Source: Setaria digitata (Eukaryota > Nematoda > Chromadorea > Rhabditida > Setariidae). Taken from it: a DNA stretch of 64,000 nt. Positions 12,181 through 24,199 of the stretch are shown piece by piece (positions within the stretch are counted from its first letter, which is position 1; each line of letters starts with the position of its first letter). The translations under genes were made by a program, and so were the position numbers. The notes under the pieces are model-generated. The model saw only the letters and a list, made by a program, of their open reading frames with translations. It ran no database searches and was not told the origin of the DNA. Where the stretch lies: positions 23,339-87,338 of the forward strand of contig RCAB01000270.1 in the NCBI GenBank assembly GCA_003640385.1. The letters run 5' to 3'.

Positions 12181-15100
12181 ATGGACGATCGTATTATCTT
12201 AAATGTAGGCGGAATAAGGCATGAAACATATCAGGCAACGTTAAAAAAAATTCCGGCCACACGTCTTTCACGTTTGACGCCATCACTTGCCAACTTTGAT
12301 CCTTTACTCAATGAATATTTCTTTGATCGACATCCAATTGTTTTTTCCCAAGTTTGTTTTTTCAGAAAAAAAGAAAGAGAAAAACTTTTTGAGATGATTC
12401 TTCAGTTGAAACAAGCTACATTTGAAGTCTTCTCAATGCTTTCAAGTCCACTTTTGTTATTTTTTTCATGAGCTCCGTTTGTTAAAAATTTAATATATAT
12501 ATTATATATATGTATGTATATTAAAAAGTTGAAAGCATTGAGAAGGCTAACAATACTAATGGTATCAAAGCAGTGATAATATGAACATTAAAAAAAAAAA
12601 TCTTTTTATTAGTAACTTCGTGAACTTTGCAGCAAATTGTCTAATTAATGGAATTTCGAAACAATTTTTAGCTTAATTTTTTGAATACTTAAACTTTAAA
12701 TTATATTTTGATCTAATTTTAACAGAGAAGAATGCTTTTTGTTTGTTGCTATATCAGATACTAAATTATTACCGTACTGGTAAGCTACACTATCCGACTG
12801 ATGTATGTGGTCCCCTGTTCGAGGATGAACTGGAATACTGGGGTCTAGATGCGAATCAAGTTGAGCCTTGCTGTTGGATGACTTATACTCAGCATAGGTT
12901 AGAGCAAGTTTGTTTTCAGTAATAACTTAAGAAAGTAGATTTTGGCCAAGCAATAGCATCAGCAAATAGAAGCATAAATTGAAAAACTTTGAGTGGAATT
13001 TGCGCTGATTAAAGATCTAATTAATGCCACTAGTTCCTAGACTTTTTTTCTACTCAAAAATTCCAAGGCTGAGTTTTTTTTTTTTTTTCTAAATGATTGA
13101 AGAAATTGTAGAAATACGCAAGCAACACTGGCAGTTTTGGACACATTAGATTCGGACTTCGATAAGCATGACGATCCTGATTCACGGGAACATAAAACAA
13201 TGAAGAAATTTGGTTGGGAAGAGGAGTATATCCAGGGTAGAATTACTTATTGGATGAGAGCGAAGCCCAAAGTTTGGGCTTTGTTTGATGAGCCTTATTC
13301 ATCACAAGCCGCAAAGGTAATAAGACTAATTGAAGTTTTATATTATTTCCTGTGAGCTAAACAGAACAAGAAGCATAATTTAAATGATATCTAAGCATGA
13401 AATGATGCAGTATTCATCATCAACTGGACGAAAATGTAAGAAATGAAATTATTTTGAAAAATAATAAAAATTCAAACTTGCAACTTCACGAACACACATT
13501 ATCCTTATTTTATTCCAGGTAATAGAAGCAATATCAGTATGCTTCATCGTAATTAGCATAATATCATTCTGCATGAAAACACATCCGGATTTTCGTATAG
13601 CTGTTTTATCTGTTATGAATATAACAAATGATTTCATTGGAATTCAGAAGATATCCACAGAACCACATCGTGTTTTTAGTCAGGTTCATTTGCATACTGC
13701 TAAATAACTTGTGTTTTAATTAATGACAACTTGATTAATCGCTTCTGTCTCATGTAATTATAGCAAAGTGAGCTATGATAATTCTTCTTCTTGCATTAAT
13801 TTAATATAATTTTCAGATTGAATATTTATGTAATTTATGGTTTACCTTCGAAATACTTGTCAGATTTATATTTTGTCCAAATAAATGGTACTTCCTCAGA
13901 TCGCCGCTTAATAACATCGATCTGGTTGGTTATTTCCACTCCATTCTTTATTTCATTTTAGCATGTTATTGCAACTTTTCAATCGCTTTTCAACTGTAAC
14001 TGAATTGCTTCACTTACATTTCAGAAAACTTAAATGCTTCAAGTTTTCTTCTGAGATAAAAATTTCCCAAAAAATGGTTCGTTGTAATTTGTATTTTCGA
14101 AATTTAACAAGATAATTTTAGGAATATATAAAATATTAACATTTTTGGTATTTGCTATGTTATTATTAAAGATCGCAACGGCTAGCTTCTACGTAGACAT
14201 TGTGCTGATACACGTTTTCGATGAAGAAGCACCGAAGGATGTAGTTGAATTCCTATCCATGATTCGCATATTACGATTGTTCAAACTAACTCAGCACCAT
14301 CGAGGGCTTCAGATACTCATTCATACATTTCGTGCTTCCGCTAAAGAACTTATCTTACTGGTGGGTCTTCATTAATGGCACAAAGTTCTCTTTTCAATAA
14401 CTTTTATCTCAGAAAAAGGAAAACCGGAAATTCGAACTAATTAGCGCTAATAGGAAAATGATGCATTTCCATTTATGCGTATGCCAAAATATACGATACC
14501 ACATGATACGGTATCAGCGCTATCGTATCCATCGCAGTATAAACGATGTCAATTTTTAGGAAAGGAAACCTTCGCATTCATTTTTTAGGTATTTTTTCTT
14601 GTCCTTGGCATTGTAATATTCGCAACACTGGTATATTATGCTGAAAAACTGGAAAATAATCCTAATAATCAATTTGTGAGTATACCGCTTAGCCTATGGT
14701 GGGCAATATGTACAATGACTACGGTTGGTGGCATTACAATTTGTACAGTAATCAAGAAAGAGCAGCACCTTTCTTCTTTTCTTTAAATTTTAATTTAAAA
14801 TAAAGAAAGGTGAGCGTGAAAATATTACAGAAAACAGTTTGTGGTTTCTTCAAATAGAAATATAAATCACCGAAAAAAAATTCTACCAGGTGGGTTACGG
14901 TGATATGACCCCACATACATCACTGGGACGTTTGGTGGGAAGTTTATGTGCAGTAATGGGTGTGCTAACTATTGCTCTTCCGGTACCTGTTATCGTTGGT
15001 AATTTCGCAATGTTTTACTCTCATATTGAAGCCCGAGAAAAGTTGCCCAGGAAGCGTCGACGTGTAATACCCGTTGAACAGGTGAACAGTTGTTATTTGA

Positions 15101-15793
15101 CGTGATTGAAAGCTTTCAAATTATCATCTATTATTTTTAAAACAATTTTTTTATTTTGCATATTTAACAATCTAAATTTAATTCGTAATAATCAACAGGA
15201 GAATGTCAGCATTTTGTACTGAATGATTCCAGACATTTCAGTTAGCAATTTTCATGAAATAAAAACTTTGTAATTAATTTTCTAATTCATAGCGAAATGA
15301 AATGACTAAATGTTGCGAAATTAAAATTAAGACTAATAAACAAAACAAAAAAATTCTGAAAATTCAAAATAATGATTTAAGGTACGTTTACAAGTACGCC
15401 GCAATACAACAACATTTAAAGATGCAGCACCAATAATACAACGTCGTTGCGCTATAACAACTCTGTCGCTTCTTCCGAATGGTTTTGAATTTCTGAAATA
15501 TTTCAAATTTTAAATTCCTTGAAATAAAGTAGATTAAAAAGCCATAAATTTTACTATGCCATATAACACTCCAAGCAAGTAACTCTGTTACTATATATAT
15601 ATACATTATTTCGAATTGGCATCTAAAACAGCAAAAATTCCTCTCTTCAAACTGAAATTAAAGAAGAATTTTAGAGTGTCGCTTTTTCGTTAGATAAAAA
15701 ATGTTTCTTTTCTTTGAAATTAAGAAGAATTTCACTGCAGATGAGAATGAGAATGAAAATGAGGAAAGTAACTCTGTTAGGAAATCCACCTAA
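12181..15793 (+). CDS. Shaw/Kv3-class voltage-gated potassium channel subunit
   Basis: Pore-forming subunit of a tetrameric plasma-membrane K+ channel. Exons: 12181-12351, 12758-12897, 13112-13316, 13519-13683, 13817-13924, 14172-14360, 14589-14723, 14890-15081, 15382-15481, 15741-15793, giving 485 residues. The T1 domain begins [21 protein letters not shown] complete HX5CX20CC zinc motif (His68, Cys74, Cys95, Cys96) marks a non-Shaker channel. S1 is near 173-195, S2 near 228-250. S4 carries Arg295, Arg298, Lys301, Gln304 and Arg307 spaced by three. The selectivity filter is VGYGD (372-376) and S6 has the PVP hinge (402-404), followed by [20 protein letters not shown], characteristic of Shaw. 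The last two exons are short and least certain; exon 10 encodes an acidic Glu/Asn tail. A TTTTCCAG acceptor lies 11 nt before the ATG. C. elegans has several Shaw genes (egl-36, shw-1, shw-3), so I give no symbol. Confidence 0.94.
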
Positions 15794-16318
15794 ACGAACA
15801 ATCAGAAATTCAATAGTGGTTAGTGGTAAGTTTTATCAATCATTTACATACCATTTTTATGCGAATGTATTTATTGAAAAACATTTGCCAAATATATAAA
15901 AACTTATTCTTCTAGAAAGTTTTTAACTTCTAATTATATTAAGTGGACAAAACAAAAAGAACTCTTCCGATTTAATGTTTCTTCAGTAAGCTCCTCAGAG
16001 CTTTAAAGCTTCAAAACTTTTAACAAATTAAAAAGCAAATCACAGAGAGCTATGAGAATTTGATGCATAATGGTCGTTCGCATTAACTTTACAAGTTCTA
16101 ATCACACTTATTAGTCTTAATGCGATTGGCTAACTGGGAATATACCGAATAATTTTTCAATTATTTTGGAATCAAAATTTTTTGGCATTTGACAAAATAT
16201 CACGAAAAAAAGTAGCACAAATATGGCTAAAGATCACCTCCACCTATTATAGTTCAGTTCAAACAATTGATTAACAACAGGCAATAACTGAGAGAAAACG
16301 AAAAAAATCAAGAACGAA
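15794..16318. other. Convergent intergenic spacer
   Basis: Short AT-rich gap between the 3' ends of the rightward channel gene and the leftward MARVEL-like gene. Both 3' UTRs must lie here. No clear polyadenylation hexamer was chosen and no other feature was seen. Confidence 0.4.
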
Positions 16319-18699
16319 TTAGACACAGGTGGTGGTCCATCGTTGGTATGCATCCCATGCATAAAGTAGGAAAGTTCCAATCGTAAATGCCTGAAAATTT
16401 AAACATTTATTTAAAGTCAGTTACTAGAAGTTTTTTGAAAAAGTGGAATATTGAAGTTTGGGAAGAAAAATTACGAAATTAGAAATCATATTTTTGATTA
16501 AAGTGTTGCAAGCATGCAAAAGGTGAAGAATGCACAGCTTTAGCTTGTGCCAAACTTAGACTATAACAGACTTGATGATAAGATTTATTTATAAGGTAAG
16601 AAGTATATTTATTCTGCTCATTGCATGTCGGTTTATCTCCTTTGAGTATCCCGAAACTTGGGTGATGAGAAACTTTTCCAATTACTGTTTTACAGGATGC
16701 AATAGTAGCTAAATTAATTAATACAGGTGTAATTAACCGTTTGTCATTTCCGAAAGTTTTTTAACCGTGGTTTGATTTCTACATCGAGTAACATTTAATT
16801 AGCTTAAGAAGCATCGAATTGACAGAGAAGGTGGAACAAATAATGCTTTATGCAATGGAGAAAATTGTTGCTGTTTACTCTTCACCTTTTCATTAATTAG
16901 AGTTACTTTTTCAGTTTTTATCTCAATGGATGAAATTTAACTTCCTTTAAAAATTAGTCACCTCTTCTTCCTTGTATTTTCTTTCTTCTACAGCAGATTT
17001 TTCACAAATGTGAAGGGATTTTTCTTTAAGTTAAACTAACCACTCCAACAGCCCACGGGAGAATTAATTTCGTCGAAAGTACTGCAACAAGTAGCATCAC
17101 TGTTCCAATGCCATAAAGCACACATGTCAGCAGTGCGTAAAATTTCTCCTGAAACAAGTGAAGTGTGTTTAATTTGCAAACATTTTTCAATTATGAAAAC
17201 AGTTATGAAACTTCTCAATTATACGAAACAAATAATTAAAATGTTATCGAGCAAATTCATCGATCTGGCAGAATATCTTTCTTTTTCTTCGGTCATCTTA
17301 AGAAAAATGAATGTAAGTTGTGATACTTTTAGATTCTAAGCTATGATCATTTCCTTCACAATAAGTCAAAGAATATTTTTCTCAGAAAAAGTAATAATAC
17401 CACGGGGTGATCTTTGTTCATATCAATTTTATATTTAGCGATTTGAAATTTTTTATTTTCATACATCGTAGTGTGTGTCAGTGAAGCAGACATAAAGTTA
17501 GTTGGCAGGATAATCTATCTTCTGGATTAAAAGTTTTGTTCTTTACTATGTGCATATATATTTTTATTTGAAATTTCTGGGAATGCTTATTTCGGATTGG
17601 TCAAAATAATCCGATTCCGTATTGAATGTCTATTCCAGATTAGACAAAATAATCCGAATCCGTATTGACAATCTGTAATTGGATATATGATGTAGGATGC
17701 ATACATGTATACTACATAAAATCATTGTATTGAAAGTATTTAAACTATCTGAAGTACGGAAAGTTAAAGTGGTAAAAGAAGAAAAGAGATCACCAGAATC
17801 GGAAAGTTAAACCGGTAGTAGGCATCCGGTAAACTGAATAAATGGCACACGGTTAGAACTGTGGTACAGACGAGCACGAATGCGTTTACGCACACAACAA
17901 CAAATAAATGATTGAATGAATAGACATTTCGTGTACATTTCAGTTCGACCTTATTCGGAAAGCAACCGATGGAAAATCCAGTACAGATTACTCCAAAAAC
18001 CTAAAAAGAAAGAGAAAGGGAAATTATTAGAATCACTTGATGTTGTAGCATGAGGTATACTATGTACTACACTGTCTCTACCTCCTGGTGATGAGTTAAT
18101 TTAATTAGCATTACCATCCAATTAAATAATTAGGTAGAAGAGATTTAGTACACTGTCACTACACTAATTAATTAACTGTAATAATGGAATTTGCAGAAGT
18201 TCACGGTGAAATAGCAAACTTTTGGTGTGAAATTGCAGAGAAGAAAGTTTCATTCTCATCTCATCTATTATCTTCTAGAAGTTTCTAACAGTCACTTTCA
18301 GACTATCATCTTTATCACAGCTTCTTCCCATCAACATTACAACTCAGAGAACGAACAATCCGTCGAGAATTAATTCAAAATAAAAAGGGAAAAATCTTCT
18401 AGCCAATATGAAGAAGTCAGCTGTTAGTCTAAACTGAAAAAGAGTATGTCAATTAAATAGTTCGCGAAATAACTAAACTCGAGAACAGGTGAGAACCGAC
18501 TGTACAGTCATATCACTTTTGCTAAAATTATATTACTCTCGGGGAGTCTTCACTAAATTCGACAATGATAATGATAATGATAATGACAAAGAAAATGATA
18601 GGAGAATGATGTGATACTTACAAGTTGAAATATCTTCAGCAAATTCGATGCCTCCTTCAGAAAGCCGAGATTGATGCGAATCGGTGCTGACGTTGTCAT
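16319..18699 (-). CDS. Small MARVEL-like multispan membrane protein
   Basis: A 102-residue predicted membrane protein found only by joining short exons: 18699-18622, 18000-17950, 17148-17041 and 16390-16319 (complement), all in phase 0 with GT donors and TTTCAG/TTTTTAG acceptors. The N-terminus MTTSAPIRINLGFLKEASNL is soluble, followed by hydrophobic segments VFGVICTGFSIGCF, YALLTCVLYGIGTVMLLVAV and LILPWAVGVAFTIGTFLLYA, ending YQRWTTTCV. The start NLGFLK...LLKIFQLVFGVI resembles MAL/CKLF-type MARVEL proteins, which organise membrane domains and vesicle traffic. Only three strong hydrophobic segments are visible where MARVEL proteins have four, so a short exon could be missing, probably in the 17149-17949 intron. 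The function is inferred from topology; there is no catalytic motif. Confidence 0.75.
17591..17676. repeat. Imperfect tandem repeat, about 42 nt unit, two copies
   Basis: Two adjacent copies share AGACAAAATAATCCGAATCC or near-identical sequence (copy starts about 17591 and 17633). The block lies inside an intron of the MARVEL-like gene. Confidence 0.7.
18563..18588. repeat. (ATGATA)n short tandem repeat
   Basis: Several consecutive TGATAA hexamers are visible within intron 1 of the MARVEL-like gene, close to its first donor. Confidence 0.7.
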
Positions 18700-18744
18700 C
18701 GTGCTTAATACAATGCTCTAGCATCGGTCCAGATGTAAATACGA

Positions 18745-18845
18745 CACACAAACAGACAAACAAGCACACACGTGACATACACACATACACGTGACATACA
18801 CAGACACACACACGTGACACACAGGCAACGCGACAGACAGGCACA
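18745..18845 (-). promoter_or_regulatory. CA-rich repeat with three GTCACGTG E-boxes upstream of the MARVEL-like gene
   Basis: CACGTGAC occurs three times (18769-18776, 18788-18795, 18811-18818) inside a CA/CAGA-rich tract starting about 70 nt upstream of the start codon at 18699. Read on the coding strand these are GTCACGTG, the core bound by bHLH-zip factors of the MITF/TFEB/USF type. This may be promoter or 5' UTR. Binding is inferred from the motif only. Confidence 0.5.
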
Positions 18846-18975
18846 GACAGACCTGTCTGAAAGGATTAACCGTAAATGTTTAGTGTTATCAGTGAGCCGA
18901 GCTTTTGTACGAGCAATTAGAGTAGTGTGATTCATTGTCTGTTTGTATTAAGCTTTCGTATGGTGGTGGAAACGA

Positions 18976-19206
18976 AAGGAATAGAATGAATTGAATTGAA
19001 CTGAAATGGAATGGAATGGAATGGAATGGAATGGAACGGAATGAGTGAAGGAGACAGAAGTGAAATGAGATGAGCTGAGATCGGAGGGATGAGATGAGAT
19101 GATGTGGAATGGTGATGTGAATTGGAATGAAATAAAACAAAATGGAATGAAGTGGAATGGACTGAATTGGAATGGACTGAATTGGAATGGATTGAACTGG
19201 AATAAA
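18976..19206. repeat. (GGAAT)n pentameric satellite-like array
   Basis: Runs of TGGAA/GGAAT pentamers with interspersed TGAAT and TGAGA variants, regular at 19005-19035 and as a 15-nt higher-order unit (GGAATGGACTGAATT-like) at 19150-19200. Tandem structure is directly visible. Confidence 0.9.
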
Positions 19207-20853
19207 TTACCTTTCGCATTAACTCATTCCAACCAATATAATATATTCTGTTTTTCGATAATGCATTTCTTTGGTAATATTTTTAGTGCACAAACAACTT
19301 TCGCATTCGCACAAAGTCAAAAAAAATCTGTGCAATTGCTTCTGTGGTGATAAGGAAATAATTGTGAAATGATTCCTAAACTGACCAAATTAAGAGAAAT
19401 TGTAATTAGTTTCTTTTTTTTGGTATAATACCGTAGAATTTAGCAGAATGAACTGACGAATGTGTTTATGCGTATGATAGAGTTCCGGAGAACAGGGGAA
19501 AATTGGAAAGATAGAAATGAATTTTGCGGAAGTGAAGGAATCGATCACGGGAGTGCAATTTATTTGATTTAGTGAAAAGAGTTTTTGTTTACAATTTCAA
19601 TAGTTTTCTTCTTTAATGAAATTTGAACAATTTATGATGATAATTTTGATAAGAGTTGTTAAACGATTTATAATTGGTGTTGATTTCATTCACTGAAAAA
19701 TTGTCATTTTGATTGAAGAATCACACATTAATTAATCGTAATTTGTTGGCATTTCTAAAAGGTAAATTAAAGGAAAGTTATTTGTCATGAAATATTTAAT
19801 AATTTGTTGAGAATTTTCAATGTCACTTTGTTTTCTTGGATGAGAGAGAAGATTTTGGAGTTTAATGAGCTAAAATTAATTAATATTTGAGTGAGGAGAA
19901 TGGATGTCGCAATAAATAAAATGAACTGAAACTAATTAATTGCTGTGTTAGCGTAGACCATTCCATTAGAAAGGATTAAAAATCGGCGAGAAATGCATTC
20001 CTTTAAAATTAATTATTGGCAATTTGTTGATTTTTCTATTTTACAAATTTTAAACAGTTTCAAATATTATTTTCATTTCGGTAATTTGGAATTAGTTCCA
20101 TCATCATAAAGTATGTCTTTGCTAGCTTCTATCGTATTATAGCGCATTAATAACTGATAATATCTTTGCAGTTTACCGATATGAGCTGAGCGATGATAAT
20201 TTGCACAAATGAAATAGTGATAATTTTACACTTGAACCAAACTGGATATTTTATTTCTTGCGGATTATCTATCTATTAAATTGCTTTTTTGAAATTATTC
20301 AGTTGTTGAATACTCATCTTTTGGTAAATATGAAATTATTCATTTCAATAACAATATTAATTACTATTCATTTAATGATGGATACTAACCATATGAACAG
20401 TGAATAAATAAAATAACAATTGTTTTAGTGCAAATTAAATATTCATCAATTAACTGAACGAGCAAATCAATCAGACATGGATAAAATTTTGAAAATTTCC
20501 AATTCTAATTTACATGGCCAACGATGCCAGCGTTTAATTGTTATATAACTTCAGGAAAATTTCTTTTTTTTTTTTTAAACAAAATTCATCAACGAATCAC
20601 TGAAGAGACATTTTACATGACTGTACAGAATCTCCTGCATCAGTTTCCTGACTTGATTGATTTCAGGAAAGTTTTTGTTAACACTTTTAGATTTTGATGT
20701 GAAGTGTGCTTTTAAAAACAATTCCGACGTTTCCTCTCAGTTCAAGTAAAATGAATTATCATCATCATCTCATACACTGAAATTAATTAGCGATACTTTT
20801 TGCTGCTCCAAATTATCAAATTATGGAAATTTGTAAGAAGGAAAAAATGATTC

Positions 20854-23800
20854 TCATTCAGAAGTGATATTCCTCGGCAATTTCTGCAAATCGTAAGTAT
20901 CACGCATTATGCATTCAGCCAATTCCACGTAATCCACTTTCTCGTTTGCTTCACTGATAAAGTACTGAGGACGGGTTCGAGCAGAATCTTTATTGAGGAT
21001 GCAGTTCGCTTTCGGATGCTCGTAAAAATGAATTGCTGAGCGACACGTGAAATCAAACGTTTCCTGCAGTTTTTTAGACGAAAGTGATCCTATCTGACTG
21101 TTAACAAACAACAACACTAGGAAATGTCCCAGTTCATTGATAAACATGAGACACGTAAGATAAATTAGACTTGTACGCCTGAAGCTACGTTCACATGAGG
21201 CACGTAAGTCGGATTAGAGCCGCACACACCATCCATACTAACAAGCAACTATCGATGAATTGAACGTTTTTGGTAATATATGTTGAAAAAGCGATTCCGT
21301 AACTCAACATTGTTTTTTCTCTACGTGCAAATTTTGCTGAATTTTCACGTACGATAGTTGCTGAGACGTACCAGTGATCGTAAACACATTTCGACGCAGT
21401 AAGTATGCGATGGAGCATTGATCACGGCAGTTGCGTGTCCGACAAGTATGTATTGTGGAACACGACGCAAAGCTTCCCCACACATCCTGTAGACTGACCT
21501 ATCTGTAAAAGAAAAAAAGATTTGATGGCATATTTGTCGATAAAAATTTTCGTGAATTTAGAAATATGATAATTATCTCAAGTGTGATTACTGATAAGAG
21601 ATGGTATGATAAGAAAACAAGAGATCCATGAAAGTTAGATAAGCGATAGTTTGATAAGTTGATAAGAGATATGTGAAAGTTCTATGATTCAGATGGAAAG
21701 TTTGATGTTTCGAAATGCAATTTAAATCTACTGATGAAAAATGCTGTAAATCCTGCATTTGCCATTATTATCAGAAAACTAACGTATAACAGATTTTTAA
21801 AGATACTTGATTTTAATTTTGATGAATTGATTATTAAAGTTCCTACTGGATAAACAAATCTTTTCGAAATAGATGACATCGTCATTTGGAATGTATTGAG
21901 CATATCCGGTTGGTGTTATTGATGTGTTGAATAAAATACATTGTTTACTGATCCGGTTATATTGAGCACTACGACACTCAGTCTTTAAAGGACTTCCATC
22001 AGTTAGCTAGAAATTAATTTAATAATTGATAACTTGTGAGAACGAAATCGTAAAAATTAACACAAAATTATTTTATTTGTGCTTGCAATCCTGCTCCACT
22101 TCAAGTATTCAGCTTTAGGATCGTAAATTGGTATGATTAAAAAGAAATAATTTAATGTATGGATCAATTAATTAGGAAAATTAAGTTTTTCGTTTTTAAT
22201 TTAATGCTACCACATTTCTGGTGCATAGATATAGACATGCTTCTGCCGTATGTGTTTGAAATGTTGCCAAAAATTTAGCGATCACTTGAATGCCATCGAT
22301 CACTTCGATATGAATTGATAGACCGGATGCGCAACCTAAAAGTTTTATATACCTTAGAGTAACTAACCATATCCTGAAACGTGTTATTTTAATTTAAACC
22401 TGTTATTTCGTTGTCAATGATATAGTTCGATTTGTTTTTCAAATTAAAACTGTTCTCTTTTTTCCTTTCATCATTGAAAGTTCTGCAGAAATGAGAAATC
22501 TTCTCTATGCGACCTTACGAACAACATGCAAAGAGTGGAAAATTAATAAGATGATAACTGATCACGATAACTATCATCTATTCGAAAAAGGCGGTCATAC
22601 TTAACACGTTGGATAATAGGCTGTTAGGATTCTGAAATCCTTGCTGTGGTCTAGTTCTGGAAGTCAGGTGAGATGCAGATAAATGGGAACTACTTGAACG
22701 AATTGTAGCATCTGTTTGAATCTTCTGGATCGGTAATTGATCAGTTAGTATCACGGGCTCTCGGTGTTGCTTCATTATAGCAAGACTGTTATCAGTGAAC
22801 TGCTTGGATGTGATATCATCAGATTGTTCTGATTCTCCGAGATTGCAGTCATTCACAAACAGGAAAAAGCCAATGGCAGGCACCACCGATGATACACAAG
22901 ATGAACTTATCCTGAAGAAAATTCTTTTAAACTTAATCATTTGATTCCAATCATATTTCAATACTGATAAATTATCACAATAACAGTGCATTCCATACAG
23001 CAATAACTAATTATGAACAAATATGAAATTGAACTAACACATTATCACTATCCTCTGTTACCATTTCAGTTTTTGTACTTCTAACATAACGACCTGAAAA
23101 AAATACACCTGTGAATTTGAAATCGTAATTTGTCACTGTTAAATCGTCATCTGTTAACTGGGAATATTAGAAAAAAAAGGAAAAAAATGATTTTAAGAGA
23201 ACTGATCTGTTAAAGATCTAATTTTCTTCATTGATAAAATGCTAAAATAACCTTTGAGATTGGTGTTTTTTTTTAATCCTGTTACAATATTATGCAATTC
23301 ACAGCTGCTCCTGAAATATTCCTTGATTGACCAAAAAATCATCAAAGTTTCAAATTACCTACAGAGAAGTGCATGTGATTTCAACTATCAAAACTGTTGT
23401 TTTTATTAATTAGAAGTTTACAGGTGAGGTGATAGATTTAAGAAGCAGGTAGATTTTTCTGTATAAGATGAGCTGTTGATTAGAACTAGCTTAGCAATTA
23501 AATATAACTTTTTATGCACATATTATCTGAATTGTTTCGCTGCTCCTTAAGATCGTTCTGACGGCCAGCAAAAGACAAATAATTTCTGACGCGAAGAATA
23601 TCTTGCATGAAATCACGGTTTACGCAAATTTACATTACGTGAAAAAGAGTCGTAGAATCTTTGAATGACCGACTTTATTCTGCTATATTGGCATGTTTGA
23701 GCGGATAGTTGTAGACACAGATCACGGCACTGATGTTTACTTTGTAGAATACGTCGTTTGTACGCTGAAACACACGTGATCCGCAAATTGGGATATTCAC

Positions 23801-24199
23801 GTATGCATGATTCAGCTTGATTACCTCAAAAAAAAATACTTTTATGTCATAGCAGTTGGATAAATAAATTAACAGCTAAATTATTGATGCTTTAAGATGT
23901 TGAAGTTGAAGACTCAGAAGCGAGGAAATTTCTAAAAAATTAAACAGTGATACTGATAATATGGAAATAATCAGTATGATATGAAGTAGCTTTAACTAAG
24001 CATAAAATTATGACCTAAAATGCAATTATTCCTTTTCTCATCCTTTTTTTTTCAAATTCTTGTTAATTTTATCAATGCTATCAAGTTGAATATATTTCGA
24101 TGTTTGTGTAGCGCAAAGAAAATTAGCTACTGAGGAAAACTTACTAGCAAGATTGTTTTCGACAAAAAAAGTAAGCGATAGGAATAATTCGAGAATCAT
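20854..24199 (-). CDS. Secreted PAN/apple-domain protein
   Basis: Predicted extracellular protein of 390 residues. Exons (complement): 24199-24145, 23764-23639, 23093-23039, 22911-22601, 22335-22211, 22006-21847, 21502-21372, 21063-20854; phases agree throughout. Residues 1-18 (MILELFLSLTFFVENNLA) look like a signal peptide. A Cys-rich N-terminal part (QCRDLCLQLSAQTCQ, later SSSCVSSV and NDCNLGESE) resembles a degenerate PAN domain. A Ser/Thr/Gln-rich linker follows (about 110-180). Two clearer PAN domains span about 184-277 (with EACLYLCTRNV, TECRSAQYN, KQCILF) and 285-371 (with YCVEMCL, FTCRSAIHFYE, NCILNKDSARTRPQYF). PAN domains bind proteins or glycans; nematode members act in cuticle and other apical matrices. 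No ZP domain or membrane anchor follows the last PAN domain. The exon 3 donor and the small first exon are the weakest joins. No specific orthologue is claimed. Confidence 0.85.

Larger units (their letters stand above)
18700..20853. other. Promoter and intergenic region between two minus-strand genes
   Basis: Holds the upstream region of the MARVEL-like gene and the 3' flank of the PAN gene. Apart from the E-box tract and the GGAAT array, it is AT-rich sequence without supported coding. Frames within the GGAAT array are repeat translations, not genes. Confidence 0.45.

Noticed and set aside
18533..19350. Several frames on both strands translating to SHSIPFHSIPF-like or VCVCVCVC-like repeats
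   Set aside because: Direct translations of the GGAAT and CA repeats, not genes.
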